This document shows, piece by piece, positions 34,233-49,010 of a stretch of 64,000 nucleotides of DNA. Position numbers and translations under genes: made by a program. The stretch covers positions 1-64,000 of the forward strand of contig JAAPAO010000005.1 in NCBI GenBank assembly GCA_013115145.1, read 5' to 3'. The notes under the pieces were generated by a model, which was given only the letters and a program-made list of their open reading frames with translations, searched no databases and had not been told where the DNA came from. The DNA comes from Perkinsus chesapeaki (Eukaryota; Perkinsozoa; Perkinsida; Perkinsidae). Each line of letters starts with the position of its first letter. The stretch's first letter is position 1.

Positions 34233-37200
34233 ATGGATGAGACAAATGAGGTTCAAGACTTGCTTAAAAAGTGATTCGAGGATCAATGAAAGAATACCGA
34301 AATCAATCTCGAATAGATATAAGGCAGCAAGGACCGGAGGGTGGGATGAGCAAGGGGATGAGGTGGACGAACCTGACGTCAATGACGTCGGTGCAACAGC
34401 GCTGGTAAAAGAAAAAGAACCACTAGTAGACTCGGCCAAGTAACCATTGCCTTGGATTTAGAGGGCACTACAGCAGAGTTGGCAACAGGTTCAATATGTT
34501 CATTGCGGCTGCCATATGCATCAACGCGATTGTAGTTGGCATTGAGATCGATCAAGGCAACTTGACCGCCGATATTGGGGTACCCGACCGTCCTGTTTCA
34601 AAAAGCTCATGTCGCTTGTCAGTATCGATTTGGCTGGTATGCCATTGAGAATATATTCGTGCTCATCTTCACATGCGAACTCGTAGCCCGCCTGCGCCGC
34701 TATCGTCGTGTCTACTTCCGAGTAAGTCTAGCAAACTCCTCTAGGATATATTACACTCGCAACGCATTGAACTAAACTTACGTCAAGTTTGTGGCCCAAA
34801 AACGCCTTCGAGGCTTCATTTCAATGCTTCCCGCGGAATAGTGCATTGCCTTTTGTTTCGGAATTACATTCGATTGGTAATCTTTCTCCATCTTGTGTAA
34901 TATCACCTAATGGGGTGTATTATTAGGACCCCTGGAACTGTCTCGACTTCGTTATTATATCGCTGGGGATAGTCGAGACGTGGCTACTGGCACCAATCGG
35001 CAGTGCAGCTAATTTGCGGATGTTGACCACGCTGAGGTGACACGAGCCGATCTTATCCAAAATGGATTGCCTTAACTTCAGAGTCGTTCGTTTACTTCGG
35101 CTTGGTCGGTTAGTCCACCTGCTGAGATCATTCAAAGAGCTATGGCTCATTATTAACGGTATCACTATGATGATTGTCGTGTGTGAATTTTGCCTCTACC
35201 ATCAGGATTGCTCGACTCGTTAAAGACTCTTGGATGGGTGTCGCTCCTGTTGTTACTTGTATTATACGTCTGTGGGATATTTACTACTATTCAGATAGGA
35301 CAAGATATAAATACTTATGAAAAGTAAGCGACCATGTGCTCTTCTGTAGACCTCTAAGGTGCAGCGCCGTCCTAGACCATTTTATTAGGCGGAACACGAA
35401 GACGTTCGAGCATTTGCTTGGTTCCTTCAGTCTCATAAAAAGTTTCTTCAACCAGTTACACCCTTGGAGCAAGTTTTTTTCAATAAAATTAAATGAATTT
35501 TCCATCTTCGCTATTATTTTTTTCTTTATTGACCTTTGTTAAGCAGATACAGAGTGTCTTCGGGTGGATGGGACCATAAAGAGTACTTTGGTACAGTTCT
35601 TCGCAGTATGTACACACTGTTTCAGGTAGGCAATGACGAGCAGTTCGATAAATCCAGCTTCAAATTTCCCAGTCCGTCGCACTTTAAGACAAGTTGGGCC
35701 AGTTTTCTCTATGGACCGTAACTTAGCCCTATGACCCATAAGTGTAAATAATAGATCTCTGGGCTTAGCGGAAGGCAATTATTGCGGCGACTTGCATGTT
35801 TGTCACCTCTCAAAATCAACCTAAACACTTCTTTATGCTCATACATCACCAGAAAATTTGGCAATGCAAACTCATCAATCGCAGCACCTAATCATATCCC
35901 TAACGATGCGAAATATCATATCCGCCTCGGCGTGAAAAAATCCGCTGGAATATTTGGTTCGTGAAATTCATGCTCTCAGATCGTTACCTTGGAGAACTGG
36001 GCTGATGGGATCGTCCGTCATGTGGTCAGCAATGAGCCATTGATGGTTATATTCTTTGTATTGTTTATAATGCTTACGAGCTTCGGCCTCATGAACCTTG
36101 TTATTGGCATTATTGTCGAGAATACGTTAGCAACCGCACGGTAAGCTATCTGTGCATGAGCTGCTATTGGCCTGTGCAGCCTACGCTATCTTGCTCAACT
36201 GCATTGGAGCATATCATTTGCTCGGAGGAATTTCAGCTCGAGCTTTCCCTGAGTTGTCTTCGGATCCCAAAGTCAACTCAGGGAAAGCTTGAGCTGAAAG
36301 TCGGGTCCCAAAGTTTGGGATACCTCAGTCGTGTGTTGGAGTATTTTGCATTCTGCTCCGGATGAATCTCACGTCCTCTTTTTAAAAGGCGCTTCAAAAG
36401 CTTCGAAAGAGCCGAAGTTGCCTTTCCTAGGCCATTTGATGTAGGCAGTACACCGGAATTACCCGCTATATATCTATCTACATGAGTCGATATGACATGT
36501 AGATTTGTGTGTGTTACTCACTGTTACTGTAGACCGCAGATGGGTGTAAGCATGGGTTATATCACTACATACCTGTGTTTTCAGTAACAACGAAGACAGG
36601 ATAAGAAGAAGGCAGGAGAAGGAGAGATCTAGAGTTCTGGCACATCTCAAAGATATCTTTGAAATGGCTGACCAAGTATGCGTTAAGTATTACTACAACG
36701 GTCCTGTGATCATCACGTTATGAGTCGCAATTTATGGTGTTATCACAGCTCATTTCCAGCGAACGAACGAAAAGCTCACTATAGAAGTTTTCGGTCCCGC
36801 CTATGAGCAACAACTGCGTGTCATGCACTTCCGCTCAGGACGAGTCGGGAAGCCTCACCGTCGAAGAGTTCCGTCAGGCGATCCGCAATCCCGAGGTTCG
36901 ACATTCCTTGCGCGCAAGTTCTACGCTCCGAGAGTCCTGATCCTGAGATCTAGTCTCAGGCTTTGCTGATGTAACATAACCGTTGGCATGATTTTTGCAT
37001 AGGTGGAATCGAAATTGAAGCTCATCGATTTACCAGTAGCTGATGCCGAAGAACTCTTTATGGTTCTAGATCACGACGGCTCCGGAGAGCTTAGTGTGGA
37101 TGAGTTTATTGGAGGCTGTGTTAGATTGAAGGTTATCCGTTTCACGCTGCTCTCTCTCAGACTGTTGTTGGTGCAGGGAACGGCAAAGTCCAAAGATCTT

Positions 37201-38090
37201 CTCGCTGTACAAGTATCAGTGGAGTCCCTTGCAAAGCGACTAGATAAACTGGAGGGGTATCTTCGAGACTCCGAGCAGAAGGTGGGTATTGTCGGCCCGA
37301 TAATTATCATGAGTTGTAATCTCAACAAGCATTGTTTTTTCATTATCGTTACATAATCAGTCTCCGATCGGCGTATCTGTAAAGACAGTTCGAATCACAT
37401 TGAGGAATAATGAACTACAATGAAGAGCCGTTGCTTTTGTTGGTGAATAAGACCAGAATAAGAGTCTGACTCATCATTTATGTCCTGATAAGCCAGCTGT
37501 ATACATATTGTCAATTAGCTACAACCAACAACACTGGCTCAGAGCCATCAGTTAGGCTAATATAGAGGGTTAGCGTACGAGTGTGCGCAGACAGTCGCTC
37601 ATTTGCAATCCAAGATTTGGAATATCTGGCTGATTCTTGCACTACCCTGAGGAGCACGAAAGATGCAATACAACATGCTTTTTTAAAGCCAACTTTAGGG
37701 CTGAGCTATGTCCGTGGTGGCAGGAGCTTGTCTTAAGTGAAATTACCGTTATCTGATACTTCGTAATGTCCTTCACTTCATCGTTGTGGTGGTATCAGGT
37801 GGCAAGTCTCGATCATAAGACTAAGAGGATGCTGAGGGATGCTCTGGAGTTCTTCGCTCCTGATGAAGAGCCATTGTCCCCTATGGCGGGATCGAGCCAT
37901 AAGTATCATAGGTCACCAGGTGCAACAACTTCATGTGAGACATCGTAAGTACATTTTGCAGCTAAAATGGTCTTTAGTCGGGAGCGCTAACAAGAGCCCC
38001 AAGAGGACCGCTGGTCCAGGAGTCGGCCGTGCTGGAGTTCAACCGCCTATTCCGCCTTATCCTGATAGTGTAATCATTGTACAGGAATAG
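34233..38090 (+). CDS. Single-domain voltage-gated cation channel with EF hands
   Basis: Exons spread over about 3.8 kb encode one six-helix channel domain. In order they carry: an acidic N-terminus (MDETNEVQDLL or an alternative ATG at 34237); S1 (FNMFIAAAICINAIVVGIEI, about 34492); S2 (WYAIENIFVLIFTCELVARL); S3 (WNCLDFVIISLGIVETWLL, about 34930); S4 with arginines every third residue (RVVRLLRLGRLVHLLR, about 35080); S5 (GWVSLLLLLVLYVCGIFTTI, about 35226); the pore helix with filter TLENW formed across an intron (FQ joined to IVTLENWAD); and S6 (FGLMNLVIGIIVENTL). A basic helix then leads to two EF hands (DESGSLTVEEF and DHDGSGELSVDEF). A single Glu in the filter and EF hands fit a Ca2+- or Na+-permeable, Ca2+-modulated tetrameric channel. 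The 3' end (about 37996 or 38090) is uncertain. Confidence 0.8.
36231..36299. repeat. Near-perfect 26-bp hairpin in channel intron
   Basis: The left arm (36231-36256, starting TTTCAGCTCGAGC) and right arm (36274-36299) are reverse complements over 26 bases with a single difference that would be a G-U pair in RNA. The loop is 17 bases. It lies in the intron after the S6 exon, in sense orientation. Adjacent palindrome TCCCAAAGTTTGGGA at 36304-36318. Confidence 0.8.
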
Positions 38091-39003
38091 CGGAGGGAGA
38101 AAACGGTCACATTCAGATGCCAGATTTTTCTCGTTAGTGGAGACTGCATGCATATGTCTTGCTCCAAGCCGTAGTGGTATTTCTGTACGTCTTTAATGTT
38201 GCTTTTATGTAGTAGAACTCGGTATGTCGTTTACGTGTGAAGTTCAGTAGATAAAGAATGTTAAAAATAGGCCGCAGCGCGGCCATGGGGCTGCCTGCAA
38301 TATTACTTCTGGCTAGGATATTTAGGGGGGGGGTTACTGTTGAAACTTAGCGAAGGTTACTGCTAACTCACGATCTAAAATTGGAGCATGCGGCATGCGG
38401 CATGCCCATCGCCGTCCGACGCTGTTTGTTTGTTGAGTAGCCAACCCCGCGTGCCGTGGAGTGCTCTGAGCTCATCATTTCATTGGCGAGTACACGCTCA
38501 TTGAGGCGAACTTTGCGAACCCGTTTGGGTTCATACTATGATTTATAGTCTATAAGCTCTATAAGCATGGGTTTCCAACAGCAATGTCTCTCTATTCGCA
38601 TGAGAGAGGCATTCAGCTGTTCTACTGTGAGTGGCACTCACAGCGTGGCGTGCCAGGGTGGAAGTTAGCCTTGAGGTACGAGGCATACACAGGCGTCAGC
38701 AACCAGACTTCCTTACAGTATGGTGCACTGTGGCGAAAATATGAGAGTTGTTAACCAAGGCCATTGACAAAACAACACTTGCAGCTTTGAGACTAATACG
38801 GGTGAGACTTTGAAAAATCTGCTCGTTCATACTTCTAAGCCTGACAACTACCACGGTAATTGAAAGAATCGATTGCTGGAAATGACAAGAATCAGCTGCC
38901 TGCGATACTAACTGGGACGAGGCCTCACAGGCAAAGCTCCACAAAGTTCTCGCATGAGGTACTGTGTCCCATGAGACGTACCAGGTGAGACAACAAGTAG
39001 CAA
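38091..39003. other. Intergenic, with small repeats and hairpins
   Basis: Contains three tandem GCATGCG-type units near 38385-38404, a run of ten or so G at about 38326, and a perfect 9-1-9 hairpin CTGTGAGTG-G-CACTCACAG at 38625-38643. No gene recognised. Confidence 0.45.
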
Positions 39004-39408
39004 CTACAGCAACACTTTGTGCGAACAATGGTCTAGACGATAGTTACCAAGATTCACGACATAGAGGGCGTTACCCTTGTACTCAAGATGGACAAGCATG
39101 TCTGCAGTTAGAGGTGCACCAATCATATTTATCAAGGCCTGCACCTTATCCAAAGAGATGACGGTAACCGCTCCTGTAGGAGCGTCGTATTCAAACTTTA
39201 CGTCAGTCACGCTGCCTCTCTTCTCCTGGCCGCCTCTAGGGATCCAAGAGGCGTCGATGTCCGCGGTGTAAGGAGAAGCCACTGCTATCCTGATGGTTGC
39301 TTTCCCAAGGGCGGTATCAATGGATCCACAGTAGCTCCCTGTAGGTCCATCACCTACAGAGCAGTAGACTAACACTAGTAGAATGCCGCCGCTGATTAGA
39401 CTGCGCAT
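39004..39408 (-). CDS. Small secreted protein, SYCG family member 4
   Basis: A 134-codon single-exon frame from ATG 39408. Signal peptide MRSLISGGILLVLVYCSVG, then DGPTGSYCGSIDT, SWIPRGGQEKRGS, TGAVTVISLDKV, GAPLTADMLVHL and LYVVNLGNYRLDHC. After the family's usual terminal cysteine it continues for six residues because the stop codon is displaced. It lies on the far side of the channel gene from the other intact members, so the channel locus interrupts the family array. Confidence 0.75.
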   Translation of the reverse strand: MRSLISGGILLVLVYCSVGDGPTGSYCGSIDTALGKATIRIAVASPYTADIDASWIPRGGQEKRGSVTDVKFEYDAPTGAVTVISLDKVQALINMIGAPLTADMLVHLEYKGNALYVVNLGNYRLDHCSHKVLL

Positions 39409-40599
39409 TATAAAATGAGCTCAGCTGGACCAAAGATGGAACGGTGAAGTTGTGGAAATCCGCAAACGTGCCGGGGATTTGCAACCGTAGATCTGAGCCC
39501 AACTCCCATGGAGCGAGCAGAAAGCCCTTACGTCTGCGTGCCGCTAAGTGGCTGCAACTAGGCATTGCTGACCTAGCACGGTGCAAACAGTACCGTTCAC
39601 ACCTTTTTCAAGAGGGCCTCTTACACTCATAATTTGGCTCGAATAGATGCACCCTAATCGAGCTAGCCTATGCTAACTAATACACTTAAGTAACTCATCA
39701 CTCTACTAGCTGAGGGAGGCGGGGACAGACCTAGCCCTATCAGGGGAATTGACCTAGAGCTGACTGACGCTGACAATCCTGAGCCGGAGCTTCGTTCAGT
39801 GGTTTAAGCTCGAAGTAGGCTTCGCTCCCTTCGCTCCGTCTCAACTTTCCAATATCGTCTCGTTCTGCTAGAGTCCTACTGCGAACTTCTTCCAAGTTGA
39901 AGTATGTCCGCCGGCTCCATGTCGTGTCTCCATTCGTCTCACAGGAGCACATGCACGAAGTTAACAGAGATACGTTTCACTGGTTCCGAAGGCCTGCTTG
40001 CTTTCAAGCCCCCAGCTGCTTATCCCTTGCACAACTTCAGAACTACTGTAATGCAGCTTAAGTCTTAACCATGGAAGTGACAGAGGTGTGACACGAAGTG
40101 TGATGGAGCGTCACGTATGTGGATGTGATGTAGTCCGATATACAGGCTGTATAACACAGTTATATATTGATACTCGTGGATCTGAACAGTTACTTCCAAG
40201 GCTTAGGTTTATACATGATATGACAGCAACTACGAAAAGAGCTTCTACGGTAGAAACTCTACGAACTACATTTACTGGCAAAACACTCCGAACTCGCGTG
40301 ACAGATAACAAGTTAGACTATTGACTATGCTTAGCATTGACTAGACGTGAAAATTCCTCAGTGAAGAAGTTTACTGAGGTTCAGTTTGGCCGAGCTTCCG
40401 CTCTATGAACGCGAAATAGAGGGGACTCCGTTTGATGCGGGACGGGAACTAGGTGGACAGCGGTGCAGTCGAGAACCATGGTTCGCAGTAAACCTTTACT
40501 CAACGCCTCAGGGTCATAAAGAGCCAGCGGTAAAATAGTTGAGTCACGCAGCTCACGTGATCCGCGAAAATAGCAGAAACGATAGTAGTTAGTAAGCCA
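39409..40599. other. Intergenic, nothing recognised
   Basis: Spacer between family member 4 and the decayed copy. Short frames on both strands (for example 39740-39952 minus, 40088-40324 plus) show no recognisable feature. Confidence 0.35.
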
Positions 40600-40985
40600 G
40601 GCCCGAAATGATAGTTACCAGGAGATACCGGGTCCACTATCCTTGGACGGAACGTGGGCTAGCATGTCGTCAGTGAGGTGGGCAACAACCGGGTTTATCG
40701 AGGCCTGCAGCTTATTCAGAGACAACATGATAACCTCTATAAATAACTGCTTCTGTAGGAGGGTCCATATTCTTTTCCGCTCTCACTGCCGCTGCTCTCC
40801 GGTCAGCCTGACCGGGTCAGGAGTCCTGACAAGCTTTATGTGTTCATGGGCAGGGAAAGTTCTGCTTACCTTAATAGTCGCCTTCCCGTTTGCAGGTACT
40901 AGGTGTCTCACAGCAGCTCCCTCTTGGACCATGGCTAATAGCCATTGGCTATCGCGGTATGAACGCCTATCAATACCATAACGCA
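40600..40985 (-). pseudogene. Decayed SYCG-family copy
   Basis: Read leftward, pieces of the family appear in order but in different frames: VQEGAAVRHLVPANGKATIKV corresponds to the mature start (the SYCG cysteine is gone), SGS..G.EYG follows, then a piece like LSLNKLQASINP that matches the LDKL...I.. segment, and HLTDDMLAHV matching PLTADMLAHL. Several stops and shifts lie between them. Length and position are those of a full family gene, so this is an old dead copy. Confidence 0.6.
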
Positions 40986-42812
40986 ACATAGTGTCCGCTA
41001 TTTATAGTTCGCCATGTGAATCACATAGCTCATTGCGAAGTGACCCCTTAAAAGATCAAACTAGAAAACTAGATTAACTTGTCCAACTTGTTTTAATAGC
41101 TCACCGTTGCCGAGAAGACATCACAATAGTACGCAGAAGGAGCTAGTGAGCGGGCTAAGAGACGACCTACAACAGCGCATCCACTGCTTCGCAGTCACTG
41201 CGAAGCACGTTGTGTAGGCTCACATAAGTTATTCTTCCAGCTAGAAGCGGTCTCTCCTCTTTACTATTATGCTGTCAGTTTATTAGCAGGAAGCAAGAGC
41301 CTATGGTTGTGCGCGTGATTTGATACGTTGGTCGTGCACGGTATGACCATCCCGCCGCGTGGGTACTTACTCGCCCGACGCGCGGGGCTTCGTATTGTCC
41401 AATCACGGTGGAAGAGGCGGTAATTCCTCTCTGAGAGGACCTTTCTAGCTGCGGGCTGCACTCTGCAGCCTGCTCTTCTCTTTTCAGTTGGGTCCCTATG
41501 GGCCCCATCGAAGGTCCCATATCTCTCATCTCACCCCTCGTGAGTTCACATGTCCAACTGTGCATCACTTTGTCTTCGGACACTCATGACTACCTCTGTA
41601 CTTCGGGCATACGGGCCAAACATTCCCCATGTGATTTCTAATACGTGTCTTGCGTCGCTCATAGTGAATATCAGGATATCGCTGGGCGAGGTCCTAGCGT
41701 GGAGCGATGATCGCTCCATATCAACAAATCATGTGTTCAACATATTTGCGGCAGTAACGACTTCTCATCGGATCAGCGCTCCGTGTCTTACACATCCGGC
41801 TTGGTATCTGTTGCACCTCTATGGCTATGCAGTTTCTCACGAATTTTCGCGGTGCTTGCTCGCTTAGATGCGGCAAATTGAATTAATCTATGCTGAATCT
41901 TCGTTGAAGTCCCAATGGAAGTCGATGAACTACTAGCCACATCGCTTCTGTGCTGCAGCACACACAACAGGACGAAACTTTCTGTCTCGTTTCTCGTGAG
42001 TCGAATCCCTCATTCCCGGGATTCAACTGACTCTGTGTGGTTTTTACTAAGGAAAAACTGTTTTTAAGGAATTACTGGCATACTCAAACTGTGGAACGTT
42101 AGTGTGATGTTTAGCATTTCGATGTCTCATCCATCCTTTCTGTCAACTTCATAAACTCCAAAAAAAGGAAGTATCATGTCGTGCGAAGGCGTTGCCAATA
42201 CCGTATTGGACTACGTTGCGTTATGAGGGGGTATATCTCAATGTTGAAAGCATGGCTCGCGCCTGGGTCTTTCGGGAGCATGCGCCGGAGAGCACTCAGG
42301 ACAAGGTTAAAGTGGTCTCTGTTAACAACTTCTTGATACGACGCCGCATTCACCGTGTCGAGCAGACGGCATACCTCCTGGCTCAAATCTGCGTATATAA
42401 TAACGATTTCCATGCCTTCGCCTTAGTGTGGAGCCCAAGCATCACGTAGCATCATAATATATTAGAGTTTGATCATCAAGATATAATCAAACTTGATATA
42501 TGATGATTTATCATTGATGCACATGGATATAACGCCTATCGAGAAAAATGAGAGAAATTCATTCCGTTCGAAAGTTGCACATCCACGAGGCTGTTGCAAT
42601 AAGGGCCGCTTGAAAAGTTGCGATGCATCAGTGAGATCCCCTCATACAACGACGGCACTCATACTCTCACACCCGGCGGGCGAATAATCAAATGAAAACC
42701 TTAGAAGGAACCTCAGAACCCGCATGCCTCTCTGTTGAGGTAGTATGGAACTGTCTAGATATGAATTTGCGGCATAGATTTATAACCATAGGAAGAGAGC
42801 AAAGTGGTGGGC
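40986..42812. other. Intergenic, with one perfect hairpin and ambiguous frames
   Basis: A perfect 11-base stem TGCTTCGCAGT/ACTGCGAAGCA with a 1-base spacer lies at 41185-41207. A leftward frame at 41275-41583 and overlapping opposite frames at 42174-42449 (leftward EVCRLLDTVNAASYQEVVN; rightward YEGVYLNVESMARAWVF) are open, but neither strand can be preferred. No family is recognised. Confidence 0.35.
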
Positions 42813-44511
42813 ATGAGCTCTTCTTGCGGAGGTGATGTGGGTCTCCTTGCTAAGGCGAATTCAAGGCTTGAAGACGGTCAGGCTGCGCTGCTGGAGCAAG
42901 TGAGTCAGTTCTGCGTTCCACGCGCCGGTTACTTGCAAGAAATGTTCATGCATGCCAGATTTCTATGCAGCAATCGTGGATCGACGCACTCAATGCTCAG
43001 ACGGCTAGTCAGGCTAAAGAGCTCAGCAAAATTGACGTGAGCATCATGCTACTTAGCGACCCCATTTTTATCTCGCTTGAGATGTCCAAAGACTAGGCTT
43101 TTGAAGTCTCGGAAGCTCCCGGGCCCGTGGGTATGCCCAGTTGCGGTCGATAAGCGCTGAGACTATCCCCAAAGTTTCGGTAGCAGAACACACACAACGA
43201 TCAGGCGACGAAGAGGCATTTCAAAGTCATCGAGCAAAGAGGAATGGAATCACTGAAAATGTGTCATAAACGGCATGAAGTAAAGCATAAAGAGCTAGAG
43301 ATGAAAGCAAGAGAAGCAGAAGCGCTCAGAGCCTCGCTTCAGGATTTACAAGTGTTGTGCCGTGCGCGTCGTGATAGGCAATTATCGTGTGTGTAGGATA
43401 AGTACAGGAAATTAGAAGAACTCCAACGGTGGGAGTCGCGAAACTACTATGCCGAAAGGACAAAAACGGCACTAGAAAGAGCTAACCGAGCAGAAAGGCT
43501 AGTCGAAGCCATGGTGCGTTATAGCGCCGTGTGTCATGCTACTTTGCTGTTCACAGGCGCAATCAATTAAGTCCCGAGACTCCAAAATTCGGAAGCAATC
43601 CTCAGAACTAAAGAGCTTGAGTGACGAACTACAAAAGTTCGAGTGCAAAGAGAAGGCCCGCTGTGCCAAAGTTGATGCAAAGGTGACGCCGAGTTACAGT
43701 TAATGCTGGAGGATTTATCCATCCCTATAGTACAGAGATGTTCTTCTACAGTACGAACCAAACCGTTATGCAAATTCGTTTTTTTAATATAACTCTTTTA
43801 ATTTTACGACTTAGAACATGAAACTTGGAAGATAGCATGATGGTAACAGTTAAAAATAAATTATATAATATTATGACCGTTTCTTCACCCAATTCGATTA
43901 GTTATACCAAAAAGACGAACTTGCATAACGGTTTGGTTCGCACTGTATGCTCTATGAACAACATGCTTCTCGAAATACTTTTGGAAATTTGTGCAACGTT
44001 GGGTGCAAACCCACCCTTGAGTTGACCCCTGATACCTGAGACGGGTCTGATCCTCAGCCGAAGCTCGAGGAGGCTGGTGATACGGGAAAGACGGCTTCGA
44101 ACTCGGTTCGCACGGAGCTGCTCCAGAAGACGGTCGATTCCCGCGATGCCAGCATCAAACTGCTCAACGAGCGGCTGAGCGAAATGTACGCCAAGGTAAT
44201 GAATGGCGTTTGGTGAATGCTCTCAGGATTAATCGTGAAAAAGTTATGAAGTTGGAGCAAGCAGAAATGAGACGGGAAAAGCGACGGTACTTGGAGGAGC
44301 TCGACAGCTGTAAAGCTGAGCTCACCAAAGCACTGTTGGAGGTTGAACGGCTGCGAAAGAAGCTTAGCGGAAAAAGTGGAGAACCGGAAGTCACCTTAGA
44401 TAAGTTGAAGTTGCTTATCGGTCAGCGTGGTCTTTAGGATCTGAATCGTTACACTGGCACCTTGCAGGCTCGAAGACTCCGCCGCCTGGCGAATTTGAAG
44501 GGAAAGCCTAG
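42813..44511 (+). CDS. Coiled-coil protein
   Basis: The ATG at 42813 starts MSSSCGGDVGLLAKANSRLE, with a GTGAGT donor after 42898. Following exons: SWIDALNAQTASQAKELSK (about 42960-43036); KHKELEMKAREAEALRASLQ (about 43230-43350); YRKLEELQRWESRNYYAER to EAM (about 43399-43512); SIKSRDSKIRKQSSELKSL to VDAK (about 43560-43681); TVDSRDASIKLLNERLSEM (to 44186); then, after a 41-base intron, MKLEQAEMRREKRRYLEEL and LLEVERLRKKL; and a short last exon ending KTPPPGEFEGKA at TAG 44509-44511. The product is almost wholly alpha-helical coiled coil. The intron after VDAK has gained a MITE. Function unknown. Confidence 0.65.
43748..43946. mobile_element. MITE with 47-bp terminal inverted repeats
   Basis: Bases 43748-43794 and 43900-43946 are inverted repeats of 47 bases with about six mismatches, both beginning ACAGT.CGAACCAAACCG when read inward. 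The 105 bases between are AT-rich and non-coding. The whole 199-base element lies in an intron of the coiled-coil gene. No transposase is present, so it would be a non-autonomous element. A target duplication is not obvious. Confidence 0.65.
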
Positions 44512-44655
44512 GGTGGCGTGGAACACTAATTGTCGGGTATCAGAAGTGGAGGAATGAAAGCATATTGTGTGTGTTTCGTCAACACTTTCAGCATGATAGT
44601 TGCGTTATCTTGAAAACTATGTGTCATTTCAGCATTTGCCCTTGAGCTCTACCTC

Positions 44656-44970
44656 ATGCAGAATGCCGAGCGTGGTCTCGTGACACCGCACAAAAACAGT
44701 TACACGATAAGAACGCGCTCAACGAGCAGCAACACTAGCGGCGTCAGCTTCAGCCCCGTTATAAGCACGAAGTATTTTTCCCCAGAAGATGCGCCATATA
44801 AAGTGAGCCGCAATGCCAGGAGGAGATTGCCAGCAACGCCACATCCTGCCTGCCGCGCCCGAGCTTCCTCAAGGGCTACTCCGGATTTTGTTCCGAATCC
44901 CGACGCTAGATTCAGGGCTCGAATTGCACGACTGTTGGGCTTTACCGAGAACACGATTGTGTCGCTTTGA
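44656..44970 (+). CDS. Hypothetical Ser/Arg-rich frame
   Basis: A 104-codon frame from ATG 44656 reads MQNAERGLVTPHKN, then a Ser/Thr-rich stretch, FSPEDAPYK, and a basic tail ending in ARLLGFTEN. It has no recognised domain; composition suggests a disordered segment. It could be a separate small gene or a remnant exon near the coiled-coil gene. Weak support. Confidence 0.25.
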   Translation: MQNAERGLVTPHKNSYTIRTRSTSSNTSGVSFSPVISTKYFSPEDAPYKVSRNARRRLPATPHPACRARASSRATPDFVPNPDARFRARIARLLGFTENTIVSL

Positions 44971-45592
44971 TGAGCTGACAACCGCTAGTAACACGATTCC
45001 CGCATCACTAATACAATATTTTGTCGTAAAGCTTGTCTACTGTTCCACTTGTTTTGCATGCCATACTAGTTCTGGGATGAGACTATTGTATAAGGCATGT
45101 TCCATCTCCATCCTAATTAACTGAGTGCGTGATGATGTTGTGAAGTCCTTATGGTAGAAGACCTGTGCACTCTCTTCAACTTGCAATTGTCATTCTTGGG
45201 TTCTAGTCCAACGGTGGTCCAAATGTAGGAGCCACACATCCTTCTCCTCCTACTATCTAACTTTGCGCATGCGTGCCCTGCACGCACGTCACGGAGTGCT
45301 GCAAGTATCAAAAATATTAGGACGGGCCTATAATAACAGTCTTGTGTATCATCTATACTATACGTCAGGCTGATACTTCTCGTTAGCAGCGTCTGGTCGG
45401 GAGGGGGTTGAAGGTAAGCATTGGGGAACCTGCTGCTCTGCTTTGGTAGGACATTTTTCCGGGGAAGAATTGCCTACCCTGGGCATCGAACCGGCGGTCA
45501 TTTCGCAGACAATTAACTCGCAATTAGCGCAACCGAGGCAGCGACTTCCATTGTCTCACCATGAATCACGTGATCCTACTCGACTAGTTTGT
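44971..45592. other. Intergenic upstream of SelO
   Basis: No gene supported. It presumably includes the SelO promoter; no motif recognised. Confidence 0.4.
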
Positions 45593-48994
<3,402 letters not shown>

Positions 48995-49010
48995 GAATCC
49001 GATGCACTGC

